Origin: a virus
IMG/VR virus record: IMGVR_UViG_3300019871_000002
Span: 1 to 55,529 of that record
Length of the DNA: 55,529 nucleotides
Strand: one strand, 5' to 3'
The notes beneath the pieces are model-generated. The model ran no database searches. It worked only from the letters and a program-made list of their open reading frames with translations, and had not been told where the DNA came from. Every line of letters begins with the position of its first letter. Position 1 is the first letter of the stretch. The translations under genes and the position numbers were made by a program. Shown in pieces: positions 16,703 to 25,343 of the stretch.

Positions 16703-17315
16703 TTTGCTTCCTCAGCTTGCTTCTTGATCCACTCCATATAGGAGCGGTCGTTGGCTTGCGCCATTCGCGCGACACGAGCGCCATTGATCTCCTCGCGCAG
16801 CTCCTCGCGGTAGATTAGTTCGGTCCACGCGGTGAGCTGCTTCGGAGTCATTCGCCAGCAGTCTCGGATGTCGTGGCCGTGCTTGACGAGTCGGGAGATG
16901 GCGCGGGCGACTTCGTAAGCGGGACCTTGCCACGCACGCCGGCCAAGTCCGCCGCTCTTGCCAGCGCGTCGAGAAAAGACTTTGGGCCCTTGGGGAACGT
17001 GAGCTCGAATATCTTCTCGACGATTTCGGTCTGCTCACCAAGACCTAACTGAGTCATCGCGAACGCGATCGTTGAGGGGTCGCCCTGCATGCCCACACCC
17101 ATCGCGATGATCTCGCCGACCGTGTAGCCGAAGCGCGAGATCAGGCCCTTGAGTTCGGCCTGTTCGATTGCGACACCTGCGAACGCCTTCTGCAATTCGG
17201 GGAATGTCTGAAGCAGATGCACCAGACCGTCAGCCGTGATCCCCGATACTTCGAGGTCGGAGCCGCGGATCGTGACGGTCTTTTTGTTCGGTGCGATGTC
17301 AAGTAGCGATACCAT
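16699..17315 (-). CDS. Tail assembly chaperone fusion (G-T type) made by -1 frameshift
   Basis: The zero-frame protein stops at 16848, but the -1 frame stays open from the slippery site (16980-16989) to TGA 16699-16701. In that frame the sequence reads like real protein, with a stretch like ARAISRLVKHGHDIRDCWRM and then a helical, charged C-terminus ending in Gln-Ala-Glu-Glu-Ala-Lys. The product would be about 205 aa. Frameshifted G/GT chaperones are conserved in long-tailed phages: they bind the tape measure and recruit tail tube subunits. The T part also has an ATG overlapping the G stop, so independent initiation is an alternative. Confidence 0.75.
16848..17315 (-). CDS. Tail assembly chaperone (G type), zero-frame product
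   Basis: A 155-aa protein lies between the tail tube and the tape measure, with SD AGAGAG before ATG 17315. The N-terminus is a short beta segment, followed by an all-helical core and a flexible Ser/Thr/Pro-rich tail from about residue 130, which is where the frameshift product diverges. It is the major product expected without frameshifting, needed in excess over the fusion. Confidence 0.8.
   Translation of the reverse strand: MVSLLDIAPNKKTVTIRGSDLEVSGITADGLVHLLQTFPELQKAFAGVAIEQAELKGLISRFGYTVGEIIAMGVGMQGDPSTIAFAMTQLGLGEQTEIVEKIFELTFPKGPKSFLDALARAADLAGVRGKVPLTKSPAPSPDSSSTATTSETAGE
16980..16989 (-). promoter_or_regulatory. Programmed -1 frameshift slippery site
   Basis: On the minus strand the sequence is GGGCCCAAAG, read in zero frame as (AA)G GGC CCA AAG. 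This holds two overlapping X-XXY-YYZ heptamers in the correct phase, GGGCCCA and CCCAAAG. It lies 129 nt before the zero-frame stop, in the gene class where -1 frameshifting is conserved, and the -1 frame is open and protein-like afterwards. GC-rich sequence follows and could form a stimulatory stem. Confidence 0.75.
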
Positions 17316-17377
17316 TTGGTTCTCTCTTTGTTGCGTTCACTGCACAATGCAGCGTAGTGTTGCCCACAATGGGCGGA

Positions 17378-17929
17378 TCAGGAGCCGGGCGCGACGTTCG
17401 TGAAGGTCACGAGTCCGAACTTGCCCACGTTCACGCCATCGGTGGCAGCGAGGACGTCGGCTGTGGTCTCCATATTGCCGAAAGCATCGGAGATAAAATC
17501 GATCGCGCCGGTCGGCGTGAACGACACATTGTAGAGATCGACCGTCATCTGCGGACCGACCTCGTTGGTGCCGACGAACTTCAATTCGCCGTTGATCGCA
17601 TCCTCGCTGAAGATCTCGACCGTCGGGTGCCCGCCGACTGCGAAACCGTCAGCGTCACCACAGAGCATCAGACCGAGGTTGTCGGCCGTGAACTCTTCCA
17701 TGACGATCTTGACCGTCGAGGCCTTCTCCAAGATGATCGTCAAGTCTTTCAGCTTGGTACCGGCGCGCGACGTGAAGTGGTCTAGCGTCGTAATGTTCGG
17801 GGTCAGCGTCATACCCGTGACGTTGCCCAGATCGCGGAAGGTGTCAGACCCTTCCTTCTTGAATGATAGAATCCCCTTGCCAACTTGAAGGTTGCCAATG
17901 TTCGGGGACGTCGTGCTGGGTGTCGGCAT
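17378..17929 (-). CDS. Major tail tube protein (183 aa)
   Basis: SD AAGGAG precedes ATG 17929. The protein follows the siphovirus tube pattern: a Gly-Lys-Gly-Ile-Leu-x-Phe strand near residue 20, a Thr-Pro-Asn-Ile-Thr-Thr-Leu-Asp-His motif near 45, then alternating strands with aromatic residues and a Phe-Thr-Pro-Thr-Gly turn. It would stack as hexamers around the tape measure. The gene order tube - chaperone - tape measure supports it. No sheath gene was found nearby. Confidence 0.85.
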   Translation of the reverse strand: MPTPSTTSPNIGNLQVGKGILSFKKEGSDTFRDLGNVTGMTLTPNITTLDHFTSRAGTKLKDLTIILEKASTVKIVMEEFTADNLGLMLCGDADGFAVGGHPTVEIFSEDAINGELKFVGTNEVGPQMTVDLYNVSFTPTGAIDFISDAFGNMETTADVLAATDGVNVGKFGLVTFTNVAPGS

Positions 17930-17947
17930 TGTCGTAGTGCTCCTTGG

Positions 17948-18415
17948 TTAAAATTGCAGAACGTAAGTGAGCTGGTAGTTCATGCGGATCGTACCGCCTA
18001 AAACTGAACCAGATTTTAGATCAGTGGTCGTGGAGTAATACACGATGGTTCCATTTGGCCCGATCAAGCCCCGTAGCGTCGCATCGTTCGCGATGGCCGC
18101 ATATAGTTTGAAACGGAGAGCGTTGACCTGTTGCCCGACTTGATCATTCTGCGGGCGCGCTTCCGGTAGGAGGAAATACATCTCAGGAGTCATCGTCATG
18201 AGCTGTGGTGTGACGCCCCCGTAGTTTGAACGCGAGGGCGGGCCGAGCTTGGTGGGAAGCTCGTCCCCATCAAGTAGAACGAAGGCGGGGCGGTCATCAG
18301 TTGACAGCAGACCGCTGTTGCGTCGCTTCGTCTTGACTCCGTCGATCGTGGAGCCGATCGCGAACAGCTGCGCTAGAATGAGTTCGCGTTTGTCAACCAG
18401 GTCTGGCATGTTCAT
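17948..18415 (-). CDS. Putative tail terminator/neck protein (155 aa)
   Basis: The start at 18415 overlaps the upstream stop as ATGA; Met codons at 18409 and 18424 are alternatives. N-terminal helix, then a beta segment reading PAFVLLDGDE, a proline-rich loop, and a helical/beta C-terminus. Size, fold pattern and place just before the tail tube gene match tail terminator or minor tail proteins. Confidence 0.5.
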   Translation of the reverse strand: MNMPDLVDKRELILAQLFAIGSTIDGVKTKRRNSGLLSTDDRPAFVLLDGDELPTKLGPPSRSNYGGVTPQLMTMTPEMYFLLPEARPQNDQVGQQVNALRFKLYAAIANDATLRGLIGPNGTIVYYSTTTDLKSGSVLGGTIRMNYQLTYVLQF

Positions 18416-19767
18416 AGCATCCATACTATTTGAGGGTGCGGTGGTGGGGCGGCGGCAGCAGCGACCTGAAAACCATGCGTAGCTGCGATCCAGCCCAGAA
18501 AAGAAGATGGAGAACTTACTAGCTGATCCGCTGCCAATGGTACGTGATTGACTCGCTTGGTGCCGACCCACAAGTTATTTGTGAAAGTGGCGTTTGGAGA
18601 TCGGTAGGCTTCCAAGAAACCATGCGCGGTGTCCGGGAGCAAGCTACTGGCGGCTGTGCTATCTCGGCCGCACGTCATGCCAATGATAATTTGCGAGGAC
18701 GCCGTACTAGATATGCCCGCGCCTACGGCGGTTGAGTTGTCAATTGCGGTCTTGGCAGTGGTGGAGCTATGAAACGACGTCGCGTCGAATTGTACCGTGG
18801 CCGAACCATGAACGCCTCCCGGGACAACGATCACGACGGCGGCTGGCTGCACCACCAGCCCCGCACCGCTGGTCGTAAAAGTAGAGGTCAGTGTCTCCCC
18901 GTTGATGTCGCGCGATGCTTGCATCTCGTCTAGGAAGCACCCGGTGATCGCGCCATCGTTGGCAGAGGTCCCGGACACAAATTGTGTTACAGCTCCAGAA
19001 CTTCCTCCGGAGAGTGTATGAGCCGCCGCAGGAAAACCGGCCGTGACGGTGGCAGACCACGCTATTAATATCAAGTCTCCAGATTTCGCTGTCACTGTGT
19101 TCGTGACCGGATTAGGATTAGCGGTCGCTGATGATTGGTTCGCGAAGGTCTTTAGAGCCACGATCGATGGGTCGAAGTCCCATGATGCGAAGCCTGCGGG
19201 CATCGCAGTCACGAACGGCCCAGTGAAGTTAGCTGTCATGGGCTGGCCGACGCTGCCCCCGCCACCCCAGCCAAAGAAGGGAACAAGCGGCGTCGCTGTG
19301 ATAGACAAGCCACCAACGTTGGTGGCGGGATCTGCTCCTGCGGTGGGTTGGTTCCAAGGACCAGCCTTGGTGATATTCTTGAACCAGACCTTCATATGGT
19401 CCAAGTCGACAGCGACGCCGATAACATCGGTCGCAGACGGGGACCCATTGATAGTGACGCCGGTGTTCGATCCACTTATAAAGATCGCGCCAGAGCCGCC
19501 TTGATATAGACCGACACCACCCCCGCCGCCCCCGACCGTGACTTGGTTCGCGATGGTCGATGAAGGCGTGTTGAGACCGACGCTTGATTGCGAGCCGCCG
19601 TTGGTCGAAAGACCCCTTACCTCGAAATACCACTTGCCTGAGGACTTGGCGTCGGCTGCGAAGCCCTTACAGCCGGAGGGATTTGCGGTCGAGGTGTTTG
19701 TGCCGGTCAGGCCGCCGTTCGATAGCGTGACGTTGATAGCGGTAGACGGATCGAACTGGATAGTCAT
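18412..19767 (-). CDS. SPRY-like fibre or decoration protein (451 aa)
   Basis: SD GGGAG before ATG 19767. Residues about 10-190 look like a SPRY domain: a Gly-Lys-Trp-Tyr-Phe-Glu-Val strand near 43-49, a Gly-rich loop, then a Trp-Phe-Lys strand. This matches the SPRY region of the 1007-aa fibre in layout, suggesting a shared origin. The C-terminal half is a Ser/Thr/Ala/Gly-rich beta domain. SPRY-like domains in virion proteins probably bind ligands on the cell surface. Its location among connector and tail genes, next to the collagen-like fibre, is unusual. Confidence 0.6.
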   Translation of the reverse strand: MTIQFDPSTAINVTLSNGGLTGTNTSTANPSGCKGFAADAKSSGKWYFEVRGLSTNGGSQSSVGLNTPSSTIANQVTVGGGGGGVGLYQGGSGAIFISGSNTGVTINGSPSATDVIGVAVDLDHMKVWFKNITKAGPWNQPTAGADPATNVGGLSITATPLVPFFGWGGGGSVGQPMTANFTGPFVTAMPAGFASWDFDPSIVALKTFANQSSATANPNPVTNTVTAKSGDLILIAWSATVTAGFPAAAHTLSGGSSGAVTQFVSGTSANDGAITGCFLDEMQASRDINGETLTSTFTTSGAGLVVQPAAVVIVVPGGVHGSATVQFDATSFHSSTTAKTAIDNSTAVGAGISSTASSQIIIGMTCGRDSTAASSLLPDTAHGFLEAYRSPNATFTNNLWVGTKRVNHVPLAADQLVSSPSSFLGWIAATHGFQVAAAAAPPPHPQIVWML

Positions 19768-19768
19768 A

Positions 19769-21583
19769 TCAGCGACTCCCTAGCAGATACCAATCGATAT
19801 CGGCCATGGTCGTGTCAATGGCGGCTGGCCCCGTGACGGTCATGACGTCTCCGATCGCCCAAGCAACGGCCGAACTAACCACTGTCGCGGTCGCGCTACC
19901 AGCTGCATAAGTGACCGTCACAACCGTGGTGCCATTTTGCTTGATCAGGAACACGGCGCTCGCGGTTGGGGCCGTGCCGCATTCAAACTTAGAGCCGACC
20001 ATATTTGCCGGCCAATTAAAAGCTCTTCCGAGCTTCGTGCGGAACATCAGCTGCGTCGCGGCTACGATCTTGCCGGGGAAGAACATCATCGCATCTGCGA
20101 CATTCAGCGCGGGGGTCCCGGGTGACCCATCAGCTCCCGCTGGGCCCGGCGCACCCTTGATGTTCGAAACAGGCGAGCCCCACGACGTACCCGACCACTG
20201 GTATATGTCGTCATTCGTAGAGTTCAGGTACAGGTCATTGGTGAGCATCGTCGAGATGCCGGAAGATGTTGGCACACCAGCGTGTACGAACCAGACCGAT
20301 CCGCGTACACCATCTGCCCCGGGAGCGCCATCAGTACCATCAGTACCATCCGTTCCGGGAGCACCGTCAGCACCCGCAGGTCCAGCCGCACCCGGCTCAC
20401 CCTGATCACCTTTCACGCCCTGAGGGCCGGGGTCTCCCTGATCGCCTTTCAGCGACCCGAGGTCTTCCCAAGCTCCGGCCACTTTATTGAAAAGATGCTT
20501 TGAGGTGGTTTGGAAGTACTCGTCTCCGTCATTCCCCAGCGACGGATCAGGATCGACTGAACCGACGATGATCGTCGCGCCATTCGCACCATCCGCCCCC
20601 GGTGTGCCCGTGTCACCCTTGTCGCCTTTCGGACCTGCGACTCCGGGATCACCTTGATCTCCTTTGGCTCCGGTTGCTCCTCGTAAGTCTCCTTCGTCGG
20701 CCCACGCTCCTGCGGACTTGAAGAAGAGGTGCTGTCCAACTGAGTCGAAGGCAACATCCCCATTGTTGCCAAGACTGGGGGATGGAGTGCCGGAGGTGAT
20801 ACGGATGGTAGCGCCGTCTTGTCCGACAATGCCATCCGCGCCTTTAATATTTCCTTTAGCGACCCATGTTCCCGCAACCTTCGAGTAGTACTCGAATGTG
20901 TCAGTAGCAATATACAAGTCGCCATTAGCGCCAAGACCATTGCTAGGAACACCAACGCCAGTGAGTATTTTAGAACCCGCCGTTCCCGCTGGACCGGGAG
21001 CGCCGTCTGACCCCGCATCTCCTGTGTCACCTTTGTCTCCCTTCAACCCTTGGACGCCTTGCGACCCAGTATCGCCTTTGTCACCCTTGAGACCAGCCGG
21101 ACCCGGAGCACCTTTGATGTTCGTTTGAAGCGTCCAGTGGCCCGACAACTTCTTGAAAATGTCGTCCGACACCGTGTCGAGGTACAGCTGATTGTCGATA
21201 CCAAGGGTGTCGGCTGGTGCTCCTGCACCCGTGAGGATGTCGGTCTCGCCCCCGATCACGACCGTACCGTCTTTGCCTGCGGGGCCCTGTTCACCCGGCA
21301 CGCCCTGCCCACCGCGGATATCGACGGCGTCTGCGATGTCAGCCACCTCGCCCGTGGCCCCGATGTACGCGCCGGCTGCCGGCTTCGTACCCCCGCCTCC
21401 GGTCCAATCGACAATGCGTTGCACGTCGCGCGCACCATCTGCGACGACAGCGAGCACGGGGGTCCAGCCATCACCCCCTTGCGTGCCGGGGACTCCGATC
21501 GGATCGAGGACGACTACACCGCCAGTGGGCGGCGTCACCGTTATGACAAGAACCTTGGTATCGTTGACTGTGATGTCTACCAT
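19769..21583 (-). CDS. Collagen-like fibre protein (604 aa)
   Basis: After a roughly 90-residue N-terminal domain come several Gly-X-Y collagen-like blocks (with Gly-Pro-Ala, Gly-Asp-Lys and Gly-Ala-Pro triplets), broken by globular repeats of about 45-50 residues (Asn-Gly-Asp-x-Tyr/Phe and Leu-x-Phe-Lys patterns). The globular repeats recur about five times. The C-terminal 100 residues form a separate beta domain similar to the end of the 259-aa protein at 10627. It is expected to be a trimeric fibre for surface binding. The repeated DNA may recombine and change fibre length. Confidence 0.8.
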   Translation of the reverse strand: MVDITVNDTKVLVITVTPPTGGVVVLDPIGVPGTQGGDGWTPVLAVVADGARDVQRIVDWTGGGGTKPAAGAYIGATGEVADIADAVDIRGGQGVPGEQGPAGKDGTVVIGGETDILTGAGAPADTLGIDNQLYLDTVSDDIFKKLSGHWTLQTNIKGAPGPAGLKGDKGDTGSQGVQGLKGDKGDTGDAGSDGAPGPAGTAGSKILTGVGVPSNGLGANGDLYIATDTFEYYSKVAGTWVAKGNIKGADGIVGQDGATIRITSGTPSPSLGNNGDVAFDSVGQHLFFKSAGAWADEGDLRGATGAKGDQGDPGVAGPKGDKGDTGTPGADGANGATIIVGSVDPDPSLGNDGDEYFQTTSKHLFNKVAGAWEDLGSLKGDQGDPGPQGVKGDQGEPGAAGPAGADGAPGTDGTDGTDGAPGADGVRGSVWFVHAGVPTSSGISTMLTNDLYLNSTNDDIYQWSGTSWGSPVSNIKGAPGPAGADGSPGTPALNVADAMMFFPGKIVAATQLMFRTKLGRAFNWPANMVGSKFECGTAPTASAVFLIKQNGTTVVTVTYAAGSATATVVSSAVAWAIGDVMTVTGPAAIDTTMADIDWYLLGSR

Positions 21584-21585
21584 GA

Positions 21586-21975
21586 TCAGGACGCCACTTC
21601 TTCGTCGTCATTGAGACCGCCGATTGCGGCGATCGTTCCCAAGAGGTAGACCTGCTCGTCAAGGCCGTTGCGCACCTCGACCTCGTAAGAGTTCTTGCCC
21701 GTGGTGCCATCGTTCGGGGTCTGCGTCAACGATCGCGTTTGAAACGAGGTCGGGATAAACGACACGTCGCCCGGCGCGTTCTGCAACACGGTGCCGGGGT
21801 TGCCGGTCGTGTCGAGGTCTTGCGTGATCGACAAACGAAACGCCAGCGTCTTGCCTTTGTAGACCGACAGGCGAATGTCATCGTAGGGAATTGCCACGTT
21901 ATCGACCATGAAGGACAGACGAAGCGGCGTCGTCGACCCCCGTACCCAAGTGAAGTCATATGTTGCCGGTGTCAT
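21586..21975 (-). CDS. Small structural protein near the neck (129 aa)
   Basis: SD GGAGGG lies 4 nt before ATG 21975. The protein is beta-rich with a Trp-Val-Arg-Gly-Ser/Thr-Thr-Pro-Leu-Arg-Leu start, reminiscent of the N-terminal anchor folds of baseplate or fibre adaptor proteins. It sits just upstream of the collagen-like fibre gene, so an adaptor for that fibre is a reasonable guess. Confidence 0.5.
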   Translation of the reverse strand: MTPATYDFTWVRGSTTPLRLSFMVDNVAIPYDDIRLSVYKGKTLAFRLSITQDLDTTGNPGTVLQNAPGDVSFIPTSFQTRSLTQTPNDGTTGKNSYEVEVRNGLDEQVYLLGTIAAIGGLNDDEEVAS

Positions 21976-21977
21976 GA

Positions 21978-22673
21978 TTACCCTCCGGAGTCCGTGCCAG
22001 TGTGATCGATCATTTTGTGGTTGATGGTATCGATAATGTATATGTCCGTTGTGACCCGCGTTCGCAGCGTGTCGGGTTTTGTGCTATCGAAACCTATATC
22101 GCTGCCACCCGCGACCGTGAAAGCTTTGCTGTTCGGAGGTGTCACCGCAAGCAGGGTTTTCTTTATCGTAAAATTATCGACCTCGCTGGAAGCCGATGAA
22201 CCTGCGCTGTTACTTCCTGTGGTTGTGAACGTTCCGATGGCCTGTGCCATATTCCGCGCGTTGACTTCTAGGTTCTTACTTAGAAGCCCATTATCTTTAG
22301 ACGGAAGTATCATCGTGACGGCAGTGGCGATTTTTAGCAAGGTGCTCGTTTTGGGATCGTTACTGCTATGCACCGATAACACGGTGATCGGTCCCTTTTG
22401 CAAGTCTTTCAAACTGAACAACGTGCTGATATCAAAATCATCGCTAGAGACCTGCACCGTCTTGCCAGCACTCGGGCCAGATGCGGAGCCGACGCCGGCA
22501 GCTACAGCGAATAAGTTATCACCGAGACTTGTAAAGCTCGAGCCGCCGACAATGGCCCCGTGATTCCCACGCATTGTCACGCTGGCGGACATCTGCAATA
22601 TCCAAAGGCCGTTAAAAGAGACCGAAGAGATCCGTGACTTCGTGTCTTGCTGCAGGTTTGTAGGTGCGACCAT
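21978..22673 (-). CDS. Hypothetical virion-region protein (231 aa)
   Basis: The start overlaps the upstream stop (TAATG). Ser/Thr/Gly-rich, with predicted beta strands and no clear motif. Its codon use appears somewhat less GC-rich than its neighbours by eye. Position between head-tail connector and fibre genes suggests a virion component. Confidence 0.5.
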   Translation of the reverse strand: MVAPTNLQQDTKSRISSVSFNGLWILQMSASVTMRGNHGAIVGGSSFTSLGDNLFAVAAGVGSASGPSAGKTVQVSSDDFDISTLFSLKDLQKGPITVLSVHSSNDPKTSTLLKIATAVTMILPSKDNGLLSKNLEVNARNMAQAIGTFTTTGSNSAGSSASSEVDNFTIKKTLLAVTPPNSKAFTVAGGSDIGFDSTKPDTLRTRVTTDIYIIDTINHKMIDHTGTDSGG

Positions 22674-23011
22674 TAGACTGCGGGTCCCGCGTACATCGTG
22701 ATAGCAGTCCAGAACACAGTCGTGCCGTCAGGCGTCGGGCCCGACACTGGCAGAATGATGCGGAACAACTGGCCCTTGAACTGAATGATGTCCTGCTCGT
22801 GATCGGGGCCGGTCACGAGGTCGAATGCTGATATTGCGAACTTGTTCGAGCCGTCAACATACAAGCCGCGCTCGGTCGGCTTGATCTCCATGCGCGCGAT
22901 CGTGCAGGGGCGCTTCGCTTGCGATCGAATGAGGAAGCCGTTCTTGGCCTTACCGCCCCACCGCACGATCATTTGGTGGGCGTCTCTTTGTAGTCGCTTG
23001 GTGTCGGGCAT
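22673..23011 (-). CDS. Head-tail connector-type protein (112 aa)
   Basis: TAATG overlap with the upstream gene. It is a small beta-rich protein with an Arg-Trp-Gly-Gly-Lys segment and an Ile-Gln-Phe-Lys-Gly-Gln-Leu-Phe-Arg-Ile strand, similar in size and pattern to head closure/stopper proteins. It follows the DUF4054-like adaptor, the usual order for connector, stopper and terminator. Exact subunit role is inferred from order. Confidence 0.55.
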   Translation of the reverse strand: MPDTKRLQRDAHQMIVRWGGKAKNGFLIRSQAKRPCTIARMEIKPTERGLYVDGSNKFAISAFDLVTGPDHEQDIIQFKGQLFRIILPVSGPTPDGTTVFWTAITMYAGPAV

Positions 23012-23400
23012 TAGATTGCCACCACGCCGGGCTTGTTGCGTATGGCCATCTGCAGGAAGCGGCGACCATAGACTGTAGTGCCGAACATGTCAGACGACGC
23101 GATTGCGCTAGAGGAGCCGCCTTGTCGATATGAGACCGACATGCCCCCGAAGCTTTCGGAGGCGATCATGTTCGAGCCGAGGTCACCGATCTCCGGCTCG
23201 TCTCCCGCCGTCGTGTTGTCGGTGGCGAACAGATGGGCGGCAAGGTACATGATGGCCGGTTGATAGTCGGTCTCGATCCAGGTGTTGTCTACGGAGTTCG
23301 CGGCCTCCGCAATTATGGCTGTGATCGTGTCGGCATCCGCGTCCTCGAAAATGGGGAAGCGCGCGAAGAACTGATCACTCGTTGGCAACGTGAAGGGCAT
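23011..23400 (-). CDS. Head-tail adaptor, DUF4054-like (129 aa)
   Basis: SD GAGGAG before ATG 23400. The N-terminus FFARFPIFEDADADTITAII and the following helix with Ala-Ala-His-Leu are typical of DUF4054/gp6-like adaptors: a helical bundle that docks below the portal. The C-terminus has the expected Tyr-Gly-Arg-Arg-Phe-Leu-Gln segment. It sits downstream of capsid genes and upstream of connector and tail genes. Confidence 0.75.
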   Translation of the reverse strand: MPFTLPTSDQFFARFPIFEDADADTITAIIAEAANSVDNTWIETDYQPAIMYLAAHLFATDNTTAGDEPEIGDLGSNMIASESFGGMSVSYRQGGSSSAIASSDMFGTTVYGRRFLQMAIRNKPGVVAI

Positions 23401-23507
23401 ACGTCAATTCTCCTCGATTTGAAGGGGCCGTCCCTTGGAGCAGGGCCGGCAGCGATTGATTTGGGGACGTGCCCCGATGCATCGTGCGTTCGCAGGGGCC
23501 AGCCGCC

Positions 23508-24278
23508 CTACGCCTCGATTTTGACACGCTTCTTTTTGCGGGTCTTCGAAACTGTTTTGTCGCTCGATCGAGCGTGGGGTTTCTCCTCCGCCGGGGGCTT
23601 GTTCGTAAGAGGCTTCTTCGCGGCCTCCGCCAAGAATGCCGTGACCGCGGCCTCATTGTCGTGCCACGTCTTGCCTTCGTCGATCGAGAACTTGCCGTCC
23701 ACAGACTTCAGGCCGGGCAGGCCGTCGATCAGGCACGGGACAGGGGCGATCACATCCTTGAGCACGCCGTCGCTGTTGTCGTCTTTCGTGCGATCGGGGG
23801 CCGGCGGGCGCTGTTCGGTCGGCTTGTTCGCAGGAGTCGGCGTACGGCGCGGGTCGTCCTTTGACGGCACCTGCTCTTTGATCACAACCTTCTGCGCCTT
23901 GAATGCGACATCCTTGAGCAGCAACGAAAGCTGGCCGCGTGTCGGGCGCTGCTGACCAACGGCCTCGGCTCCAACCAACGCAATCGTGCGTGTCAGGATC
24001 GAGTCGTAGTCCTCAGTCGTGATCTTCGACAGGATCGACAGGCACTCTTTGGTCTGATTGTCGAGCTCGGTGCTGGTCTCGAACACGCACAGCGGATCGG
24101 TCGCCATCGCCTTGCGAATGAAGCGGATCGTGACATCGGGCAGGCACGCACGCTTCACTTCACCCGGCTGCACGCGCACGGGTCGTTGATCGATGTCGAG
24201 AATAATGCGGAGATTGTCGCCGAAGTTCACGAGCGCGCAGTTCGCTTCGGGCAGTTGACGCTTTGCAAGCGGATCCAT
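23508..24278 (-). CDS. Hypothetical structural-region protein (256 aa)
   Basis: SD AAGGAT before ATG 24278. The N-terminal 130 residues appear globular, then comes a Pro/Lys/Thr-rich linker (about 135-170), a small C-terminal segment with Gly-Lys-Thr-Trp-His, and a strongly basic end. It lies between the capsid and the head-tail adaptor genes. No family recognised; a role in head completion or DNA contact is possible given the basic tail. Confidence 0.5.
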   Translation of the reverse strand: MDPLAKRQLPEANCALVNFGDNLRIILDIDQRPVRVQPGEVKRACLPDVTIRFIRKAMATDPLCVFETSTELDNQTKECLSILSKITTEDYDSILTRTIALVGAEAVGQQRPTRGQLSLLLKDVAFKAQKVVIKEQVPSKDDPRRTPTPANKPTEQRPPAPDRTKDDNSDGVLKDVIAPVPCLIDGLPGLKSVDGKFSIDEGKTWHDNEAAVTAFLAEAAKKPLTNKPPAEEKPHARSSDKTVSKTRKKKRVKIEA

Positions 24279-24322
24279 TTTGATATCCTTTGACCCTCAG
24301 GTCGGTTTGATTGAAGAGCAGC

Positions 24323-24350
24323 CCCCGCGCATAGGGAAGTATGCGCGGGG
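24323..24350 (-). repeat. Perfect 11-bp hairpin downstream of the capsid gene
   Basis: Arms CCCCGCGCATA (24323-24333) and TATGCGCGGGG (24340-24350) enclose a 6-nt loop. It lies 34 nt after the capsid gene stop, in a 105-nt gap. No T-run follows on the minus strand, so it is more likely a 3'-end stabiliser or attenuator that favours abundant capsid mRNA than a full terminator. Confidence 0.6.
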
Positions 24351-24383
24351 ACCTCTCACGTGTGCTCAGACTATTGGGACGTC

Positions 24384-25343
24384 TTAGCTGAGCTCGTCGG
24401 CGGTCAGGATACCGTCGACGTACCGCACGGAGCCCGGGCGCCGGATCTCCAGACCCGCGAGTCGGAAGATGCCCGGAACGTCGAACACCATCGGTCCGGT
24501 CTGGAAGACAGGCAGGAACTGATGCGGCATCGGGATGTGCATCTTCAGGATTTGGGGATCCCGACGATATGCGATCATACGGCCCGATCCACCCTGACCA
24601 GCAGTCTCAAGACCGCGAACGCCGCGGATCGTGAGGGGTTGACCGGTGGTGAGGGTGTACACGTTCTTGGTCATGATGTAATCCAGAGCACTGATTGCAG
24701 TGTTCGGGATACGGATCGTACCCAGCAGCGTCAGGCAGGCGACGGGCAGAAGGATGGTGTCCGCCATTTCGATCTGCAACGTGCTGACGTAGATGCCGGT
24801 GAGCGCATCATTGATATCCTTGATGATGCCGTCAGCCGACTTCAGGTTCCAGACAGTGTGGCCGGCCTCGATCGATGCGAGGACGGTCGTAATGCCCGGG
24901 TAGTTGATCAGGCCGTTCATACCCTTCTCGGCCTTACCACGAAGTGCACAATCGTCCACGAACTCTTCGTAAGCACGAGTCGCGGCCGTCGCACGATCCG
25001 CCGACAAGTTCATGCCGGGGATCATCATCGCCTGCCCGATTTCCTCGAGCGTCCAGCGATAACCGATGTCGGCCATTTCGATGCCGACCTCGTTCTTCGT
25101 GCGGTCGATGTCAGCGACGTGAATGTCTTTCGCGTAGCTGTGGAACCAACCGGCCCGACCCATCTTGTCGGAGCTGTAGTAGGTGACGGACTTCGCCCAC
25201 TGATTGGCCGACGTGTCGACCGGGATCAGATTGGGGTACTGAATATCAGGGTACTGAACCTGATAGACCTGCGTCTCGATGTACGCAGTCTGGGAAATAG
25301 CAAACCCAAGGGCCTGCTGAGCGTCTACCATTTGACGTCGCAT
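24384..25343 (-). CDS. Major capsid protein (DUF2184-like, 319 aa)
   Basis: A strong SD (AGGAG, 10 nt spacing) precedes ATG 25343. The pattern matches DUF2184-type HK97-fold capsid proteins: an N-terminal Tyr/Pro-rich arm, a MADIGYRWTLEEI helix region near 90, a spine-helix region near 110-135, and a C-terminal beta segment reading IPMPHQFLPVFQ. It follows the protease-scaffold and cement genes and is flanked by hairpins, as expected for a highly expressed gene. Confidence 0.85.
   Translation of the reverse strand: MRRQMVDAQQALGFAISQTAYIETQVYQVQYPDIQYPNLIPVDTSANQWAKSVTYYSSDKMGRAGWFHSYAKDIHVADIDRTKNEVGIEMADIGYRWTLEEIGQAMMIPGMNLSADRATAATRAYEEFVDDCALRGKAEKGMNGLINYPGITTVLASIEAGHTVWNLKSADGIIKDINDALTGIYVSTLQIEMADTILLPVACLTLLGTIRIPNTAISALDYIMTKNVYTLTTGQPLTIRGVRGLETAGQGGSGRMIAYRRDPQILKMHIPMPHQFLPVFQTGPMVFDVPGIFRLAGLEIRRPGSVRYVDGILTADELS

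Noticed and set aside
16712-17041. 109-codon minus frame over the tail chaperone
   Set aside because: It is the +1 frame; the -1 frame, not this one, continues the chaperone after the slippery site.
20266-20503. Short plus-strand frames rich in Pro/Arg over the fibre gene
   Set aside because: They are shadows of the collagen-like Gly-X-Y repeats on the other strand.
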